This document shows, piece after piece, positions 45,273 through 55,146 of a stretch of 64,000 nt of DNA (the stretch's first letter is position 1; each line of letters opens with the position of its first letter). The position numbers and the translations under genes are program-made. The notes under the pieces were generated by a model, which was not told the DNA's origin, ran no database searches, and saw nothing but the letters and a program-made list of their open reading frames with translations. The stretch spans positions 6,610,001 through 6,674,000 of the forward strand of contig NZ_CP045740.1 of the NCBI RefSeq assembly GCF_009650765.1. Direction: 5' to 3'. This stretch comes from Streptomyces sp. SUK 48 (GTDB lineage: Bacteria; Actinomycetota; Actinomycetes; Streptomycetales; Streptomycetaceae).

Positions 45273-45307
45273 GTGCCGTCGGCCCGCCGGGACCGGGCCG
45301 ACGGCAC
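45273..45307 (+). terminator. Terminator after the SorC-type regulator
   Basis: A perfect 14-bp stem (45273-45286 with 45294-45307) closes a 7-base loop. No T-tract. The remaining 170 bases up to the RNase gene show nothing else clear. Confidence 0.75.
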
Positions 45308-45480
45308 GGCTGTGATGCCACCGGAGCGCCGCCGTCGGGGCAAGCGGTGACGGGGCGGCCCGGTGACCGGGTCGCGGGACGCCTCGGGCCGCCTTTGGCC
45401 AGGCGGCCCGGTCGCATCGTCGTCCGGTCCTGCCGACGTCCTGTCGTCGTACCCGCGACCGCCGTGACAGCATCATCCGC

Positions 45481-45996
45481 ATGCTGTCGTCGTCCCGCTC
45501 CGGCCCCCCGCCGTCCGAACGGCCCCGCTCCCGGGCGCCCGGCCGGTCTCCGTCCCGGCCCCTGTCCCGGCTGTTCGCCGGGCTGCTCGTCGTCCTCGCC
45601 GTTCTGCTGGCCGGGTGCTCCCCGACGGCGACGACGGGGAACGGCACGACGCGGACGCCCACCGGCGCGTCCGCGGGTTCGTCCGCCGGATCCGCCGCCA
45701 CTCCCGGCTGGGCCAAGGGCATGGCGACCGTGCCCGCGTCGCGGTTGCCGGCCGAGGCGCGGCGGACGCTGGCGCTCATCGACCGGGGCGGCCCCTACCC
45801 CTACGCGCGGGACGGGATCGTCTTCGGGAACTTCGAGCGGCATCTGCCCAAGCACCAGCGCGGCTACTACCACGAGTACACCGTGAAGACACCGGGCTCA
45901 CGCGATCGCGGGGCGCGGCGCGTCATCACCGGGCAGGGCGGGGAGTTCTACTACACCGATGATCACTACAACTCGTTCCGGGCGGTACTGAGATGA
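45481..45996 (+). CDS. RNase Sa-like guanyl-specific ribonuclease lipoprotein
   Basis: A 171-residue protein. A basic N-terminus and hydrophobic segment end in the lipobox LLAGC (Cys46), so it should be anchored outside the cell by a lipid. A Ser/Thr/Gly linker follows. Residues 82-171 match the RNase Sa/T1 microbial ribonuclease fold with Glu132 (YYHEYTV), Arg143 (SRDRGARR) and His162 (DDHY), the catalytic set. The two cysteines of RNase Sa's disulfide are absent. The barstar gene starts inside its stop codon, so toxin and inhibitor are made together. Secreted nucleases of this type feed, defend or kill competitors. Confidence 0.88.
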   Translation: MLSSSRSGPPPSERPRSRAPGRSPSRPLSRLFAGLLVVLAVLLAGCSPTATTGNGTTRTPTGASAGSSAGSAATPGWAKGMATVPASRLPAEARRTLALIDRGGPYPYARDGIVFGNFERHLPKHQRGYYHEYTVKTPGSRDRGARRVITGQGGEFYYTDDHYNSFRAVLR

Positions 45997-46313
45997 CCGA
46001 GAACCTCACGGACCGCCGGGTCGTCACCCTGGACCTCACCGGCGTCGCGGACAAGTCCGCCCTGATGGACGCGGTGGCCCGCGCGCTCCACCTGCCCGAC
46101 TGGTTCGGCCGGAACTGGGACGCCCTCCTCGACAGCCTCTCCGACCCCTCGGTCTGGCCGTCCGAGGCGGGCGAACGCGGCCTGCTGCTCGTCGTCACGG
46201 GATGGGAGCCGTACGCGCAGGCCCGCCCCGACGAGTGGCGCGTGGCCCGCGAGGTCTTCACCGAGGCGAGCGAACGCCCCGCACCCCTGACCGTGGCCCT
46301 CGCGCTGGCCTGA
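45993..46313 (+). CDS. Barstar-family ribonuclease inhibitor
   Basis: A 106-residue cytoplasmic protein with the barstar signature DWFGRNWDALLDSLSD near residue 36 and a beta-rich C-terminus. Its ATG overlaps the stop of the RNase gene (ATGA), so it is coupled to it. The likely role is to block any RNase that is not exported. Barstar binds the barnase/RNase Sa active site with acidic residues. The pairing supports the functional call for both genes. Confidence 0.88.
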   Translation: MTENLTDRRVVTLDLTGVADKSALMDAVARALHLPDWFGRNWDALLDSLSDPSVWPSEAGERGLLLVVTGWEPYAQARPDEWRVAREVFTEASERPAPLTVALALA

Positions 46314-46446
46314 GCACACCCGTCCCGCCGACACCGCCGCATCACGACGGCGGCACCCGCCCGCTGCGTGCCCGGGAGTTGCGGGCGCGGCTCGGGCCGG
46401 CCGAGGCCGGGTCAGACCGGTAGGGCGGCCTCTTCCGGGGCGGCCC

Positions 46447-46620
46447 GGGGACCGTACGGACCTCCGGCGCGCCCACGACCCGGTACTCCTGGAGGGACCC
46501 GGCGGGGTGGCGGCCGCGGCCACCGCGCTCCTGGAACCGGTCCGGCGCGACGCCCGCCCGGACGCGCCGGACGGCGCGCGCGAGGCGTTCCCGCGGGAGG
46601 CGCGCACCGCGCTGCGGTGA
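46447..46620 (+). pseudogene. Possible relic coding frame without a start
   Basis: Between the barstar gene and guaB1 (46314-46781) there is one open stretch of about 58 codons ending at TGA 46618. It reads like protein (AHDPVLLEGPGGVAAAATAL) and has almost only G/C at third positions. No start codon or ribosome binding site fits, and no family is recognised. It may be the end of a decayed gene. The remaining gap holds only the guaB1 leader. Confidence 0.3.
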
Positions 46621-46712
46621 CCGGAAGATCTTTCGGCTGATCCTCCGAAGCCGGGCCCGGCACGCTGGAGGTTTCGCCCGGGGACGTTACGGGGCGGGAC
46701 ATGGGAGAATGA

Positions 46713-48224
<1,512 letters not shown>

Positions 48225-48292
48225 TCCCGCGCCCGCCCCGCCCCATCGCCGCGCCCGGCGGTGGGGCGCGGCGTCGCGGCAGGTGACGTACC

Positions 48293-49732
48293 GTGGACTG
48301 GATGATCACGCGTCAGCAGCCGTCCGCGGGCCTCGGTGCGCGCCTGATGCGCCGCAAGCCCGTGGAACTCCTGGTCGCCGAGGGCGGCCAGGGCGAGGGC
48401 GGTACGCTGCGGCGCTCCCTCGGGCTGTGGCAGCTGACCATGATCAGCATCGGGGCCACGCTCGGCACCGGGATCTTCGTGGTCCTCGGCGAGGCCGTGC
48501 CCAAGGCGGGCCCCGCCGTCATCCTCTCCTTCGTGCTCGCCGGTTTCACCGCGCTGTTCTCGGCCCTGTCCTACGCCGAACTCGCCGGCACCATCCCGGT
48601 CGCAGGCTCCTCCTACTCGTACGCCTACGCGACGCTGGGCGAGCTGATCGCCTGGGTCTGCGGCTGGTGCCTGCTCCTGGAGTACGGCGTCTCGGTCGCC
48701 GCCGTCGCGGTCGGCTGGGGCCAGTACCTGAACGAGCTGCTGGACGGCACCGTCGGCGTCACCTTCCCGGCCGCGCTGTCCGCCCCGCCGGGCCACGGCG
48801 GCGTCTTCAACCTGCCCGCCCTGATCGTCGTTCTGCTCGCCATGGTGTTCCTGCTCGGCGGCGCCAGGGAGTCCGCGCGGGTCAACACCGTGATGGTGTG
48901 TGTGAAGATCGCCGCGCTGATCCTGTTCTGCGCGGTCGGCCTCATGGGTGTCAGGGCCGGGAACTACACGCCCTTCATGCCGCTCGGCATGGCCGGGGTC
49001 AGCGCGGCCGGCGGCACGCTGTTCTTCTCGTACATCGGCTTCGACGCGGCCTCCACCGCCGGGGAGGAGGCGAAGGACGCGCCGCGCGACCTGCCCCGCG
49101 CGATCATGCTCTCGCTGGTCATCGTGACGGCCCTGTACGTGCTGGTCGCCGCCGTCGCGGTCGGCGCCAGGCCGTGGCGGACCTTCAGCGGCTCCGAGGC
49201 CGCGCTCGCCCAGATCATGCGGGACGTCACCGGGCAGCGCTTCTGGGCGACCCTGCTGGCCTTCTGCGCGGTCGTCGCCATCGCCAGCGTGGTGCTGACC
49301 GTGCTCTACGGCCAGACGCGCATCCTGTTCGCCATGGCCCGCGACGGACTCATGCCGAGGATCTTCGAGCGGGTGGACCCGAGGAGCGGGACGCCGCGGG
49401 CGAACACCGTCATCGTGTCCCTGTTCTGCGGCATCCTCGCCGCGGCGGTCCCACTGGGACAGCTGGCCGACGCCACCAGCATCGGCACGCTGTTCGCCTT
49501 CGCGCTCGTCAATGTGGCGGTCGTGGTGCTGCGGCGGACGCGGCCCGGGATGCGGCGCACCTTCCGGGTGCCGCTGTCGCCGCTGCTGCCCGCGCTCGGC
49601 TTCTTCTTCTGCGTGTGGCTCATGGGCAGTCTGTCCGCCGTGACCTGGACGGTGTTCGGTGTCTGGCTGGCGGTCGGGCTCGTGTTCTACTTCGTATACG
49701 GCTTCCGCCGGTCCCGTCTCGCGAAAAAGTAA
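48293..49732 (+). CDS. APC superfamily amino-acid permease
   Basis: A 479-residue transporter with about 12 membrane segments. The first has the APC unwound-helix motif ISIGATLGTGIFVVLG near residue 45, followed by AGFTALFSALSYAELAGTIP typical of cationic amino-acid-type (YfnA/CAT) permeases. The last helix ends in a basic cytoplasmic tail. GTG 48293 has AGGTGA six bases upstream. An Lrp/AsnC regulator gene follows 14 bases later and probably controls it. The exact substrate is not readable. Confidence 0.88.
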   Translation: MDWMITRQQPSAGLGARLMRRKPVELLVAEGGQGEGGTLRRSLGLWQLTMISIGATLGTGIFVVLGEAVPKAGPAVILSFVLAGFTALFSALSYAELAGTIPVAGSSYSYAYATLGELIAWVCGWCLLLEYGVSVAAVAVGWGQYLNELLDGTVGVTFPAALSAPPGHGGVFNLPALIVVLLAMVFLLGGARESARVNTVMVCVKIAALILFCAVGLMGVRAGNYTPFMPLGMAGVSAAGGTLFFSYIGFDAASTAGEEAKDAPRDLPRAIMLSLVIVTALYVLVAAVAVGARPWRTFSGSEAALAQIMRDVTGQRFWATLLAFCAVVAIASVVLTVLYGQTRILFAMARDGLMPRIFERVDPRSGTPRANTVIVSLFCGILAAAVPLGQLADATSIGTLFAFALVNVAVVVLRRTRPGMRRTFRVPLSPLLPALGFFFCVWLMGSLSAVTWTVFGVWLAVGLVFYFVYGFRRSRLAKK

Positions 49733-49746
49733 GTGAACCACCCGCT

Positions 49747-50199
49747 GTGTTGAACGATCTCGACGAACGCATCGTGCACGCCCTCGCCGAGGACGCCCGC
49801 CGCTCCTACGCGGACATCGGGCAACTGGTCGGACTGTCCGCGCCCGCGGTGAAACGGCGGGTGGACCGGTTGCGGGCCACCGGGGCGATCACCGGGTTCA
49901 CCGTGCGGGTCGACCCCGCGGCGCTCGGCTGGGAGACCGAGGGGTACATCGAGATCTACTGCCGCCGGAACACCTCGCCGGAGACGATCCTGCGGGGCCT
50001 GGAGCGGTACCAGGAGGTCGTGGCGGCGTCGACGGTGACCGGGGAGGCGGACGCGATCGCGCAGGTGTTCGCCTCCGACATGCGCCACTTCGAGCGGGTC
50101 CTGGAACGCATCGCGGGAGAGCCGTTCGTGGAACGGACGAAGTCCGTGCTGGTGCTGTCCCCCCTGCTGCGGCGGTTCTCCTCGGGGGCGCCGGGATAG
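49747..50199 (+). CDS. Lrp/AsnC family transcriptional regulator
   Basis: A 150-residue feast/famine regulator. The N-terminal helix-turn-helix LDERIVHALAEDARRSYADI and SAPAVKRRVDRL occupies residues 4-48, and the C-terminal RAM ligand-binding domain residues 60-140. Such proteins form octamers and respond to amino acids. It lies right behind an amino-acid permease gene, which is the likely target. GTG 49747 has no strong ribosome binding site, so translation may depend on the upstream gene. Confidence 0.88.
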   Translation: MLNDLDERIVHALAEDARRSYADIGQLVGLSAPAVKRRVDRLRATGAITGFTVRVDPAALGWETEGYIEIYCRRNTSPETILRGLERYQEVVAASTVTGEADAIAQVFASDMRHFERVLERIAGEPFVERTKSVLVLSPLLRRFSSGAPG

Positions 50200-50214
50200 G
50201 GCTCCAGGGGCGGC

Positions 50215-50955
50215 CTACTCCGCCGCCTTCCGCGACAGCGCGTTGTTGCCGATCGAGTTGTGCACGCTGAACGTCACCGCGTCCGGGCGGTAGCGGTCGT
50301 CCGACCACTCCACCGGGCGGCCCTCCCGCGTCGTCGTCACGCGGCGCACCCGCAGCAGCGGGCTCGTGCGGCGGACCCGGAGCAGTCCGGCATCGCGCGC
50401 GCCGCAGGCGACCGCGTCGATGATGTGCTCGCCGTAGGCGAAGACCAGCCCGGTGTCCTCGTACAGGCGCTGGGTGACGGAGGGGCAGTCGGGCTCGATG
50501 GACTCGACGGCGGGGGAGATCCAGTCGGCGTAGACCGTGCGTTCGAGCAGGACCGGGTCGCCGTCCAGGCCGCGCAGCCGCAGGACGTGCAACACCGGCG
50601 TGCGCAGCGGGAGTTGGAGGCGGACGGCGTCCTCGTGGGTGGCCGGCCGGTAGGACTGCTCGACCACCCGGCCGGTCGCCTCGCGGCCCATCGCACGGGC
50701 CCACTGGGCGAAGCTGCGCAACTCCTCGAAGCTCTGGCTGCGGCGGCTCGCGAGGACCACGCGGCGGGCGCCCTGACGGGAGCCGATCAGCCCCTCGGCG
50801 GTGAGCGCGGCGACGGCTTGGCGGACCGTGCCGCGCGAGACGCCGTAATGGGCGGCCAGCTCCGACTCCGAGGGCAGCCGGCTGCCGACCGTGTACTGCT
50901 CGCGGTCGATCGCGCGGCGCAGCTCGTCGGCGATCTCCTCGTGTCGCGCCGTCAT
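50215..50955 (-). CDS. GntR/HutC family regulator (UTRA domain)
   Basis: A 246-residue regulator. The winged helix-turn-helix is at residues 5-70 with RLPSESELAAHYGVSRGTVR, and a UTRA effector domain fills residues 90-235 (RVVEQSYRPATHEDAVRLQL, LLRVRRVTTTREGRPVEWSDD). ATG 50955 has AGAGGGGAAG just upstream. It is divergent from the ABC importer operon and a GntR-type palindrome lies in the shared gap, so it is probably the local repressor of that importer. Confidence 0.9.
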   Translation of the reverse strand: MTARHEEIADELRRAIDREQYTVGSRLPSESELAAHYGVSRGTVRQAVAALTAEGLIGSRQGARRVVLASRRSQSFEELRSFAQWARAMGREATGRVVEQSYRPATHEDAVRLQLPLRTPVLHVLRLRGLDGDPVLLERTVYADWISPAVESIEPDCPSVTQRLYEDTGLVFAYGEHIIDAVACGARDAGLLRVRRTSPLLRVRRVTTTREGRPVEWSDDRYRPDAVTFSVHNSIGNNALSRKAAE

Positions 50956-51108
50956 GCTTCCCCTCTGCGTAGGCGACTGTGCACAGCGTGAGCAGCCTAA
51001 TCGACGTTTCACCGGGTGCCGGGCGAGCCGCAACTGTGCAGGGAAACAGCGGCTGGTGTTCCCTCCGTGTTCACGGACAGGACACCGAAGGCGGGCGTAC
51101 TGAGGCCG

Positions 51109-51134
51109 ACTTGTTCAGACAAGTTTGTCGAACA
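51109..51134. promoter_or_regulatory. Putative GntR operator upstream of the importer operon
   Basis: ACTTGT-TCAG-ACAAGT (51109-51124) is a perfect inverted repeat. It overlaps a larger one, TGTTC-A-GACAA-GT-TTGTC-GAACA (51112-51134). It lies 53 bases before the binding-protein start. A CTGTGCACAG dyad at 50977-50986 sits close to the gntR start. Confidence 0.6.
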
Positions 51135-51186
51135 GGTCGACCAACCCCCGTAGCACCTCACTCCCCGTGCTTCCCCTGGAGAGACC

Positions 51187-52347
51187 GTGAAGTTGTCCCT
51201 GCCGAGAAACGCCGCGCTCGGCGGCTCCCTCGCCGTCGTCGCCGCGCTCGCGCTGAGTGCCTGCGGCGCCGCCCCCGACAACGCGTCGACCACCACCAAG
51301 GACGGCAAGAGCGCCGCCACCGCCACCTCCGCGGCCGACTTCGGCGGCATGGCCGCCCTGGTCAAGGCGGCCAAGAAGGAGGGCTCGCTGCACATCATCG
51401 CGGTGCCCCGCGACTGGGCCAACTACGGCGCGATCATCGACGCCTTCCAGAAGAAGTACGGCATCAAGATCCAGGACGAGAGCCCCGACGGCTCCAGCCA
51501 GGACGAGATCAACGCCGTCACCTCCCGCAAGGGCCAGGACCGCGCCCCCGACGTCCTCGACCTCGGCAGCTCCTTCGCGCTCAGCGCCGCCCAGCAGGGC
51601 CTGCTCGCCCCCTACAAGGTGACCTCCTTCGGCGACATCCCGGCCGGCCAGAAGGACCCGCAGGCGCGCTGGTACAACGACTACGGCGGCTACATCTCCA
51701 TCGGCTGCGACGCCAAGCGCGTCAAGGAGTGCCCGACCACCTTCAAGGACCTGCTCAAGCCCCAGTACAAGGGCCAGGTCGCGCTCAACGGCAACCCGAC
51801 CAAGTCCGGCTCGGCCTTCGGCGGCGTCTACGCGGCGGCGCTCGCCAACGGCGGCTCCTTCGACAGCGTCCAGCCCGGCCTGGACTTCTTCGCCAAGCTG
51901 AAGAAGAACGGCAACTACACGCCGGTCGAGTCCACCCCGGCCACCGTGGAGAAGGGCGAGACCCCGATCTCCATCGACTGGGACTACCTGAACGCCGGCT
52001 ACGCCGACGAGTTCAGGTCCAAGGGCCTCGACTGGAAGGTCGTCGTCCCGAGCGACGGCCAGTACGCCCAGTACTACTCCCAGGCCATCACCAAGGACGC
52101 CCCGCACCCCGCGGCCGCCCGCCTGTGGCAGGAGTTCCTGTACAGCACCGAGGGCCAGAACCTGTGGCTCAAGGGGTACGCCCGCCCGGCCCTGATGACC
52201 GCCATGGAGTCGGCCGGCACCCTCGACAAGACGGCCGCCGCCAAGCTGCCCAAGGTCAGCGGGTCGGCGTCCTTCCCGACCGAGGCCGAGCAGAGCAAGG
52301 CCAAGACGGTCATCGCGCAGGGCTGGGGTAAGGCCGTCTCCGGATGA
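51187..52347 (+). CDS. ABC transporter substrate-binding lipoprotein
   Basis: A 386-residue extracellular binding protein. The signal peptide ends in the lipobox ALSAC (Cys at about residue 24). Residues 60-386 have the family 1/6 layout (LVKAAKKEGSLHIIAVPRDW, ETPISIDWDYLNAGYADEF) seen for iron, thiamine, polyamine and 2-aminoethylphosphonate importers. No single motif reveals the ligand. GTG 51187 follows a GGAGAGA ribosome binding site. Its TGA overlaps the ATG of the first permease. Confidence 0.9.
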   Translation: MKLSLPRNAALGGSLAVVAALALSACGAAPDNASTTTKDGKSAATATSAADFGGMAALVKAAKKEGSLHIIAVPRDWANYGAIIDAFQKKYGIKIQDESPDGSSQDEINAVTSRKGQDRAPDVLDLGSSFALSAAQQGLLAPYKVTSFGDIPAGQKDPQARWYNDYGGYISIGCDAKRVKECPTTFKDLLKPQYKGQVALNGNPTKSGSAFGGVYAAALANGGSFDSVQPGLDFFAKLKKNGNYTPVESTPATVEKGETPISIDWDYLNAGYADEFRSKGLDWKVVVPSDGQYAQYYSQAITKDAPHPAAARLWQEFLYSTEGQNLWLKGYARPALMTAMESAGTLDKTAAAKLPKVSGSASFPTEAEQSKAKTVIAQGWGKAVSG

Positions 52348-53243
52348 CCACCGCTCTGACCCGCACGGACGTGGCGCCCGTCGCTTCGGCGAAGCGGCGG
52401 CGCCGCGCCCCGGGCTGGCTGGCCGTGCTGCCGCTGCTCGTCTTCACGGCCGTCGCCTTCGGCCTGCCCGCCCTCGCGATCCTCGACGGCGCCTTCACCG
52501 CGAAGGACGCCACCACCGGCGCCACCTCCTACACCGGCGCCAACATGACGGCCTCGCTGCACGGCGCGTACCTCACCGCCCTGCTCGGCAGCGTCAAGCT
52601 GTCCGCGGTCTCCGCGGTGCTCGGCGCCCTGTTCGGACTGCCGCTCGCCCAGGCCGTCGCCGGCTCCCGCTCCCGCGCGCTGCGCGAGGCCGTGCTGACC
52701 GCCTCCGGTGTGCTCGCCAACTTCGGCGGCGTCCCGCTGGCCTTCGCCTTCGTGGCCACCCTCGGCAACGCGGGCGTGCTCACCCTGCACCTCGGCCTGA
52801 AGGACAGCGGCTGGGACCTGTACAGCTTCTGGGGCCTGGTCCTCGTCTACCTGTACTTCCTCATCCCGCTGATGGTCCTCACCATCACCCCCGCCCTCGA
52901 CGGCCTGCGCGCCCAGTGGCGGGAGGCCGCGCTGAACAACGGCGCCACCGGCGTGCAGTACTGGCGGCACGTGGCCCTGCCCGTGCTCGCCCCCTCCCTG
53001 CTCGGCGGATTCGTGCTGCTGTTCGGCAGTGCCTTCGCCGCCTACGCCACCGCCGCCGCGATGGTCGGCAGCGCGGTCCCGCTGGTCACCCTCCAGATCG
53101 CCGACGCCCTGTCCGGCAACGTCCTGGTCGGGCAGGAGAACGTCGCCCTCGCCCTCAGCCTCGACATGGTCCTGGTGGCCGGCCTGGTGATGGCCGTGTA
53201 CCTGCCCCTGCAACGCCGGAGCGCCCGATGGCTCGACGCCTGA
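52344..53243 (+). CDS. ABC transporter permease 1
   Basis: A 299-residue inner-membrane subunit with about six membrane segments. The EAA loop contacting the ATPase is near residue 195 (REAALNNGATGVQYWRHVAL). It starts inside the binding-protein stop codon and overlaps the second permease by 16 bases. Its type matches the PotB/PhnU-like importers. It works with the second permease as a heterodimer. Confidence 0.9.
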   Translation: MTTALTRTDVAPVASAKRRRRAPGWLAVLPLLVFTAVAFGLPALAILDGAFTAKDATTGATSYTGANMTASLHGAYLTALLGSVKLSAVSAVLGALFGLPLAQAVAGSRSRALREAVLTASGVLANFGGVPLAFAFVATLGNAGVLTLHLGLKDSGWDLYSFWGLVLVYLYFLIPLMVLTITPALDGLRAQWREAALNNGATGVQYWRHVALPVLAPSLLGGFVLLFGSAFAAYATAAAMVGSAVPLVTLQIADALSGNVLVGQENVALALSLDMVLVAGLVMAVYLPLQRRSARWLDA

Positions 53244-54046
53244 CCCCCTGGCGGTGGGCCGTCCTCGGCCTCGCCGCCCTGTACTTCCTGGTCCCGCTCG
53301 CCGCCTCCGTGGTCTTCACGGTGGACGACCCCGACGGCATCAGCTTCGACGCCTACACCCGGATCCTCTCCACCGGCGGCTTCGTCTCCAGCCTGCTGCT
53401 GTCGCTGGAGCTGGCCGTGGCCACCATCGTGATCGTGCTGCTGCTGATGGTGCCCGCCGTGGTCGCCCTGCGGCTCGGCGCGCCCCGGCTGCGCCCGGTG
53501 GTCGAGGTGGTCTGCTCGCTGCCGCTGGTGGTGCCGCCGATCGCGTTCGTCGCGGGCATCGTCACCGTGCTCAAGTGGGGACCCGACCATCTGTCCAGGA
53601 CCCCGCTGTTCCAGACCTTCGTGGCGATCCAGAACCCCAGCTTCCCCGTCGTGCTCGTCCTCGCCTACGTCGTGATGGCGCTGCCCTTCGTGTACCGGGC
53701 GCTGGACGCGGGCCTGCGCGCCATCGACGTGCGCACCCTGGTGGAGGCCGCCCGCAGCTGCGGCGCCTCCTGGCCCCAGGCGCTGGTGCGGGCCGTACTG
53801 CCCAATCTGCGCGGGGCGCTGCTGAACGCGGCCTTCCTCACGCTGGCGCTGGTCCTCGGCGAGTTCACCGTCGCCCAGCTGCTCGGCTACCAGCCCTTCG
53901 CCGTATGGATCTACAACGCCGGCAGCGACCAGGCCCAGATGTCCGTCGCCGTGTCCGTGCTCAGCCTGCTCGTCACCTGGGCCCTGCTCCTCGCGCTCGC
54001 CGGTGTCGGCGGCGGACGCAACCGAACCGCTCCTTCCCGGGGATGA
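53228..54046 (+). CDS. ABC transporter permease 2
   Basis: A 272-residue PotC/PhnV-like permease with about six membrane segments. The EAA loop is near residue 175 (VEAARSCGASWPQALVRAVL). ATG 53228 lies inside the end of permease 1 and gives the start MARRLTPWRWAVLGLAAL. It is the partner of permease 1 in the transmembrane channel. The ATPase gene begins 9 bases after its stop. Confidence 0.9.
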   Translation: MARRLTPWRWAVLGLAALYFLVPLAASVVFTVDDPDGISFDAYTRILSTGGFVSSLLLSLELAVATIVIVLLLMVPAVVALRLGAPRLRPVVEVVCSLPLVVPPIAFVAGIVTVLKWGPDHLSRTPLFQTFVAIQNPSFPVVLVLAYVVMALPFVYRALDAGLRAIDVRTLVEAARSCGASWPQALVRAVLPNLRGALLNAAFLTLALVLGEFTVAQLLGYQPFAVWIYNAGSDQAQMSVAVSVLSLLVTWALLLALAGVGGGRNRTAPSRG

Positions 54047-54055
54047 CCACACACC

Positions 54056-55132
54056 ATGACCGCCACCACGCTTGAGAAGCCCGCCACCGAACAGGCCGCG
54101 ACCGTCGAATTCCGGGGTCTGCGCCGCGAGTTCGGTGCCACCGTCGCCCTCGACGGCCTCGACCTCACCGTCCGCCCCGGCGAGTTCCTGGCCCTGCTCG
54201 GCCCCTCCGGCTGCGGCAAGACCACCGCCCTGCGCATGCTCGCCGGATTCGAACACCCCGACTCCGGCGCGGTACTGGTGGACGGCCGGGACATCACCCG
54301 GGTGCCGGCCCACCGCCGCGACGCCGGGATGGTCTTCCAGTCGTACAGCCTCTTCCCGCATCTGCCCGCCGTCGACAACGTGGCCTTCGGGCTGCGCATG
54401 CGGGGCGTGCGCGCCGCCGAACGGCGCTCCAGGGCGGCCGAGCTGCTGGAACTGGTCGGCCTCGGCGACAAGGGGGAGCGCTTCCCGCACCAGCTCTCCG
54501 GCGGCCAGCAGCAGCGCGTCGCGCTCGCCCGCGCCCTCGCCCTGCGCCCCCGCGTCCTGCTGCTCGACGAACCGCTGTCCGCGCTGGACGCCAAGGTCCG
54601 GCTGAGCCTGCGCGAGGAGATCCGCCGGCTCCAGCAGGAACTCGGCATCACCACCCTGTTCGTCACCCACGACCAGGAGGAGGCCCTGTCGATCGCCGAC
54701 CGGGTCGCCGTGATGCGCTCCGGACGACTCGAACAGTGCGCCGAACCCGCCGAGTTGTACGGCCGCCCCGCCACCGCCTTCGTCGCCGAGTTCGTCGGCA
54801 CCATGAGCCGGATACCCGGCGAGCTGAAGGACGGCACCGTCGAGGTGCTCGGACAGCGGCTGCCCGCCGACGGCGAGGCCCCGGACGGCGCGGTGGACGT
54901 CCTGGTACGGCCCGAGAACCTGCGGGTGCGGGTCGACGGACAGGGCGGCGCCCGGGTCGTCGCCACCGCCTTCCTCGGCGCGGTCGTCCGGCTCACCGTA
55001 CGGCTCGCCGACGGCACCGAGGCCAAGGCCGACCTGCCCGCGCACGAGGCCGCGGGGCTGGGCGCCGGAGCTGCCGTCACCGCATCGCTGCCCAAGCGCC
55101 CCGTGCTCGTGGCCGCCCGCACCGAGAACTGA
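54056..55132 (+). CDS. ABC transporter ATP-binding protein (PotA/PhnT-like)
   Basis: A 358-residue ATPase with Walker A LLGPSGCGKTTALR near residue 50, signature LSGGQQQRVALARAL near 146 and Walker B VLLLDEPLSALD near 166. The C-terminal 110 residues are a TOBE-type regulatory domain, as in the CUT1/MOI/POPT families. It powers the importer encoded just upstream. A HAD-EEP gene follows after 14 bases in the same orientation. Confidence 0.92.
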   Translation: MTATTLEKPATEQAATVEFRGLRREFGATVALDGLDLTVRPGEFLALLGPSGCGKTTALRMLAGFEHPDSGAVLVDGRDITRVPAHRRDAGMVFQSYSLFPHLPAVDNVAFGLRMRGVRAAERRSRAAELLELVGLGDKGERFPHQLSGGQQQRVALARALALRPRVLLLDEPLSALDAKVRLSLREEIRRLQQELGITTLFVTHDQEEALSIADRVAVMRSGRLEQCAEPAELYGRPATAFVAEFVGTMSRIPGELKDGTVEVLGQRLPADGEAPDGAVDVLVRPENLRVRVDGQGGARVVATAFLGAVVRLTVRLADGTEAKADLPAHEAAGLGAGAAVTASLPKRPVLVAARTEN

Positions 55133-55146
55133 GGACAGACACCCCC

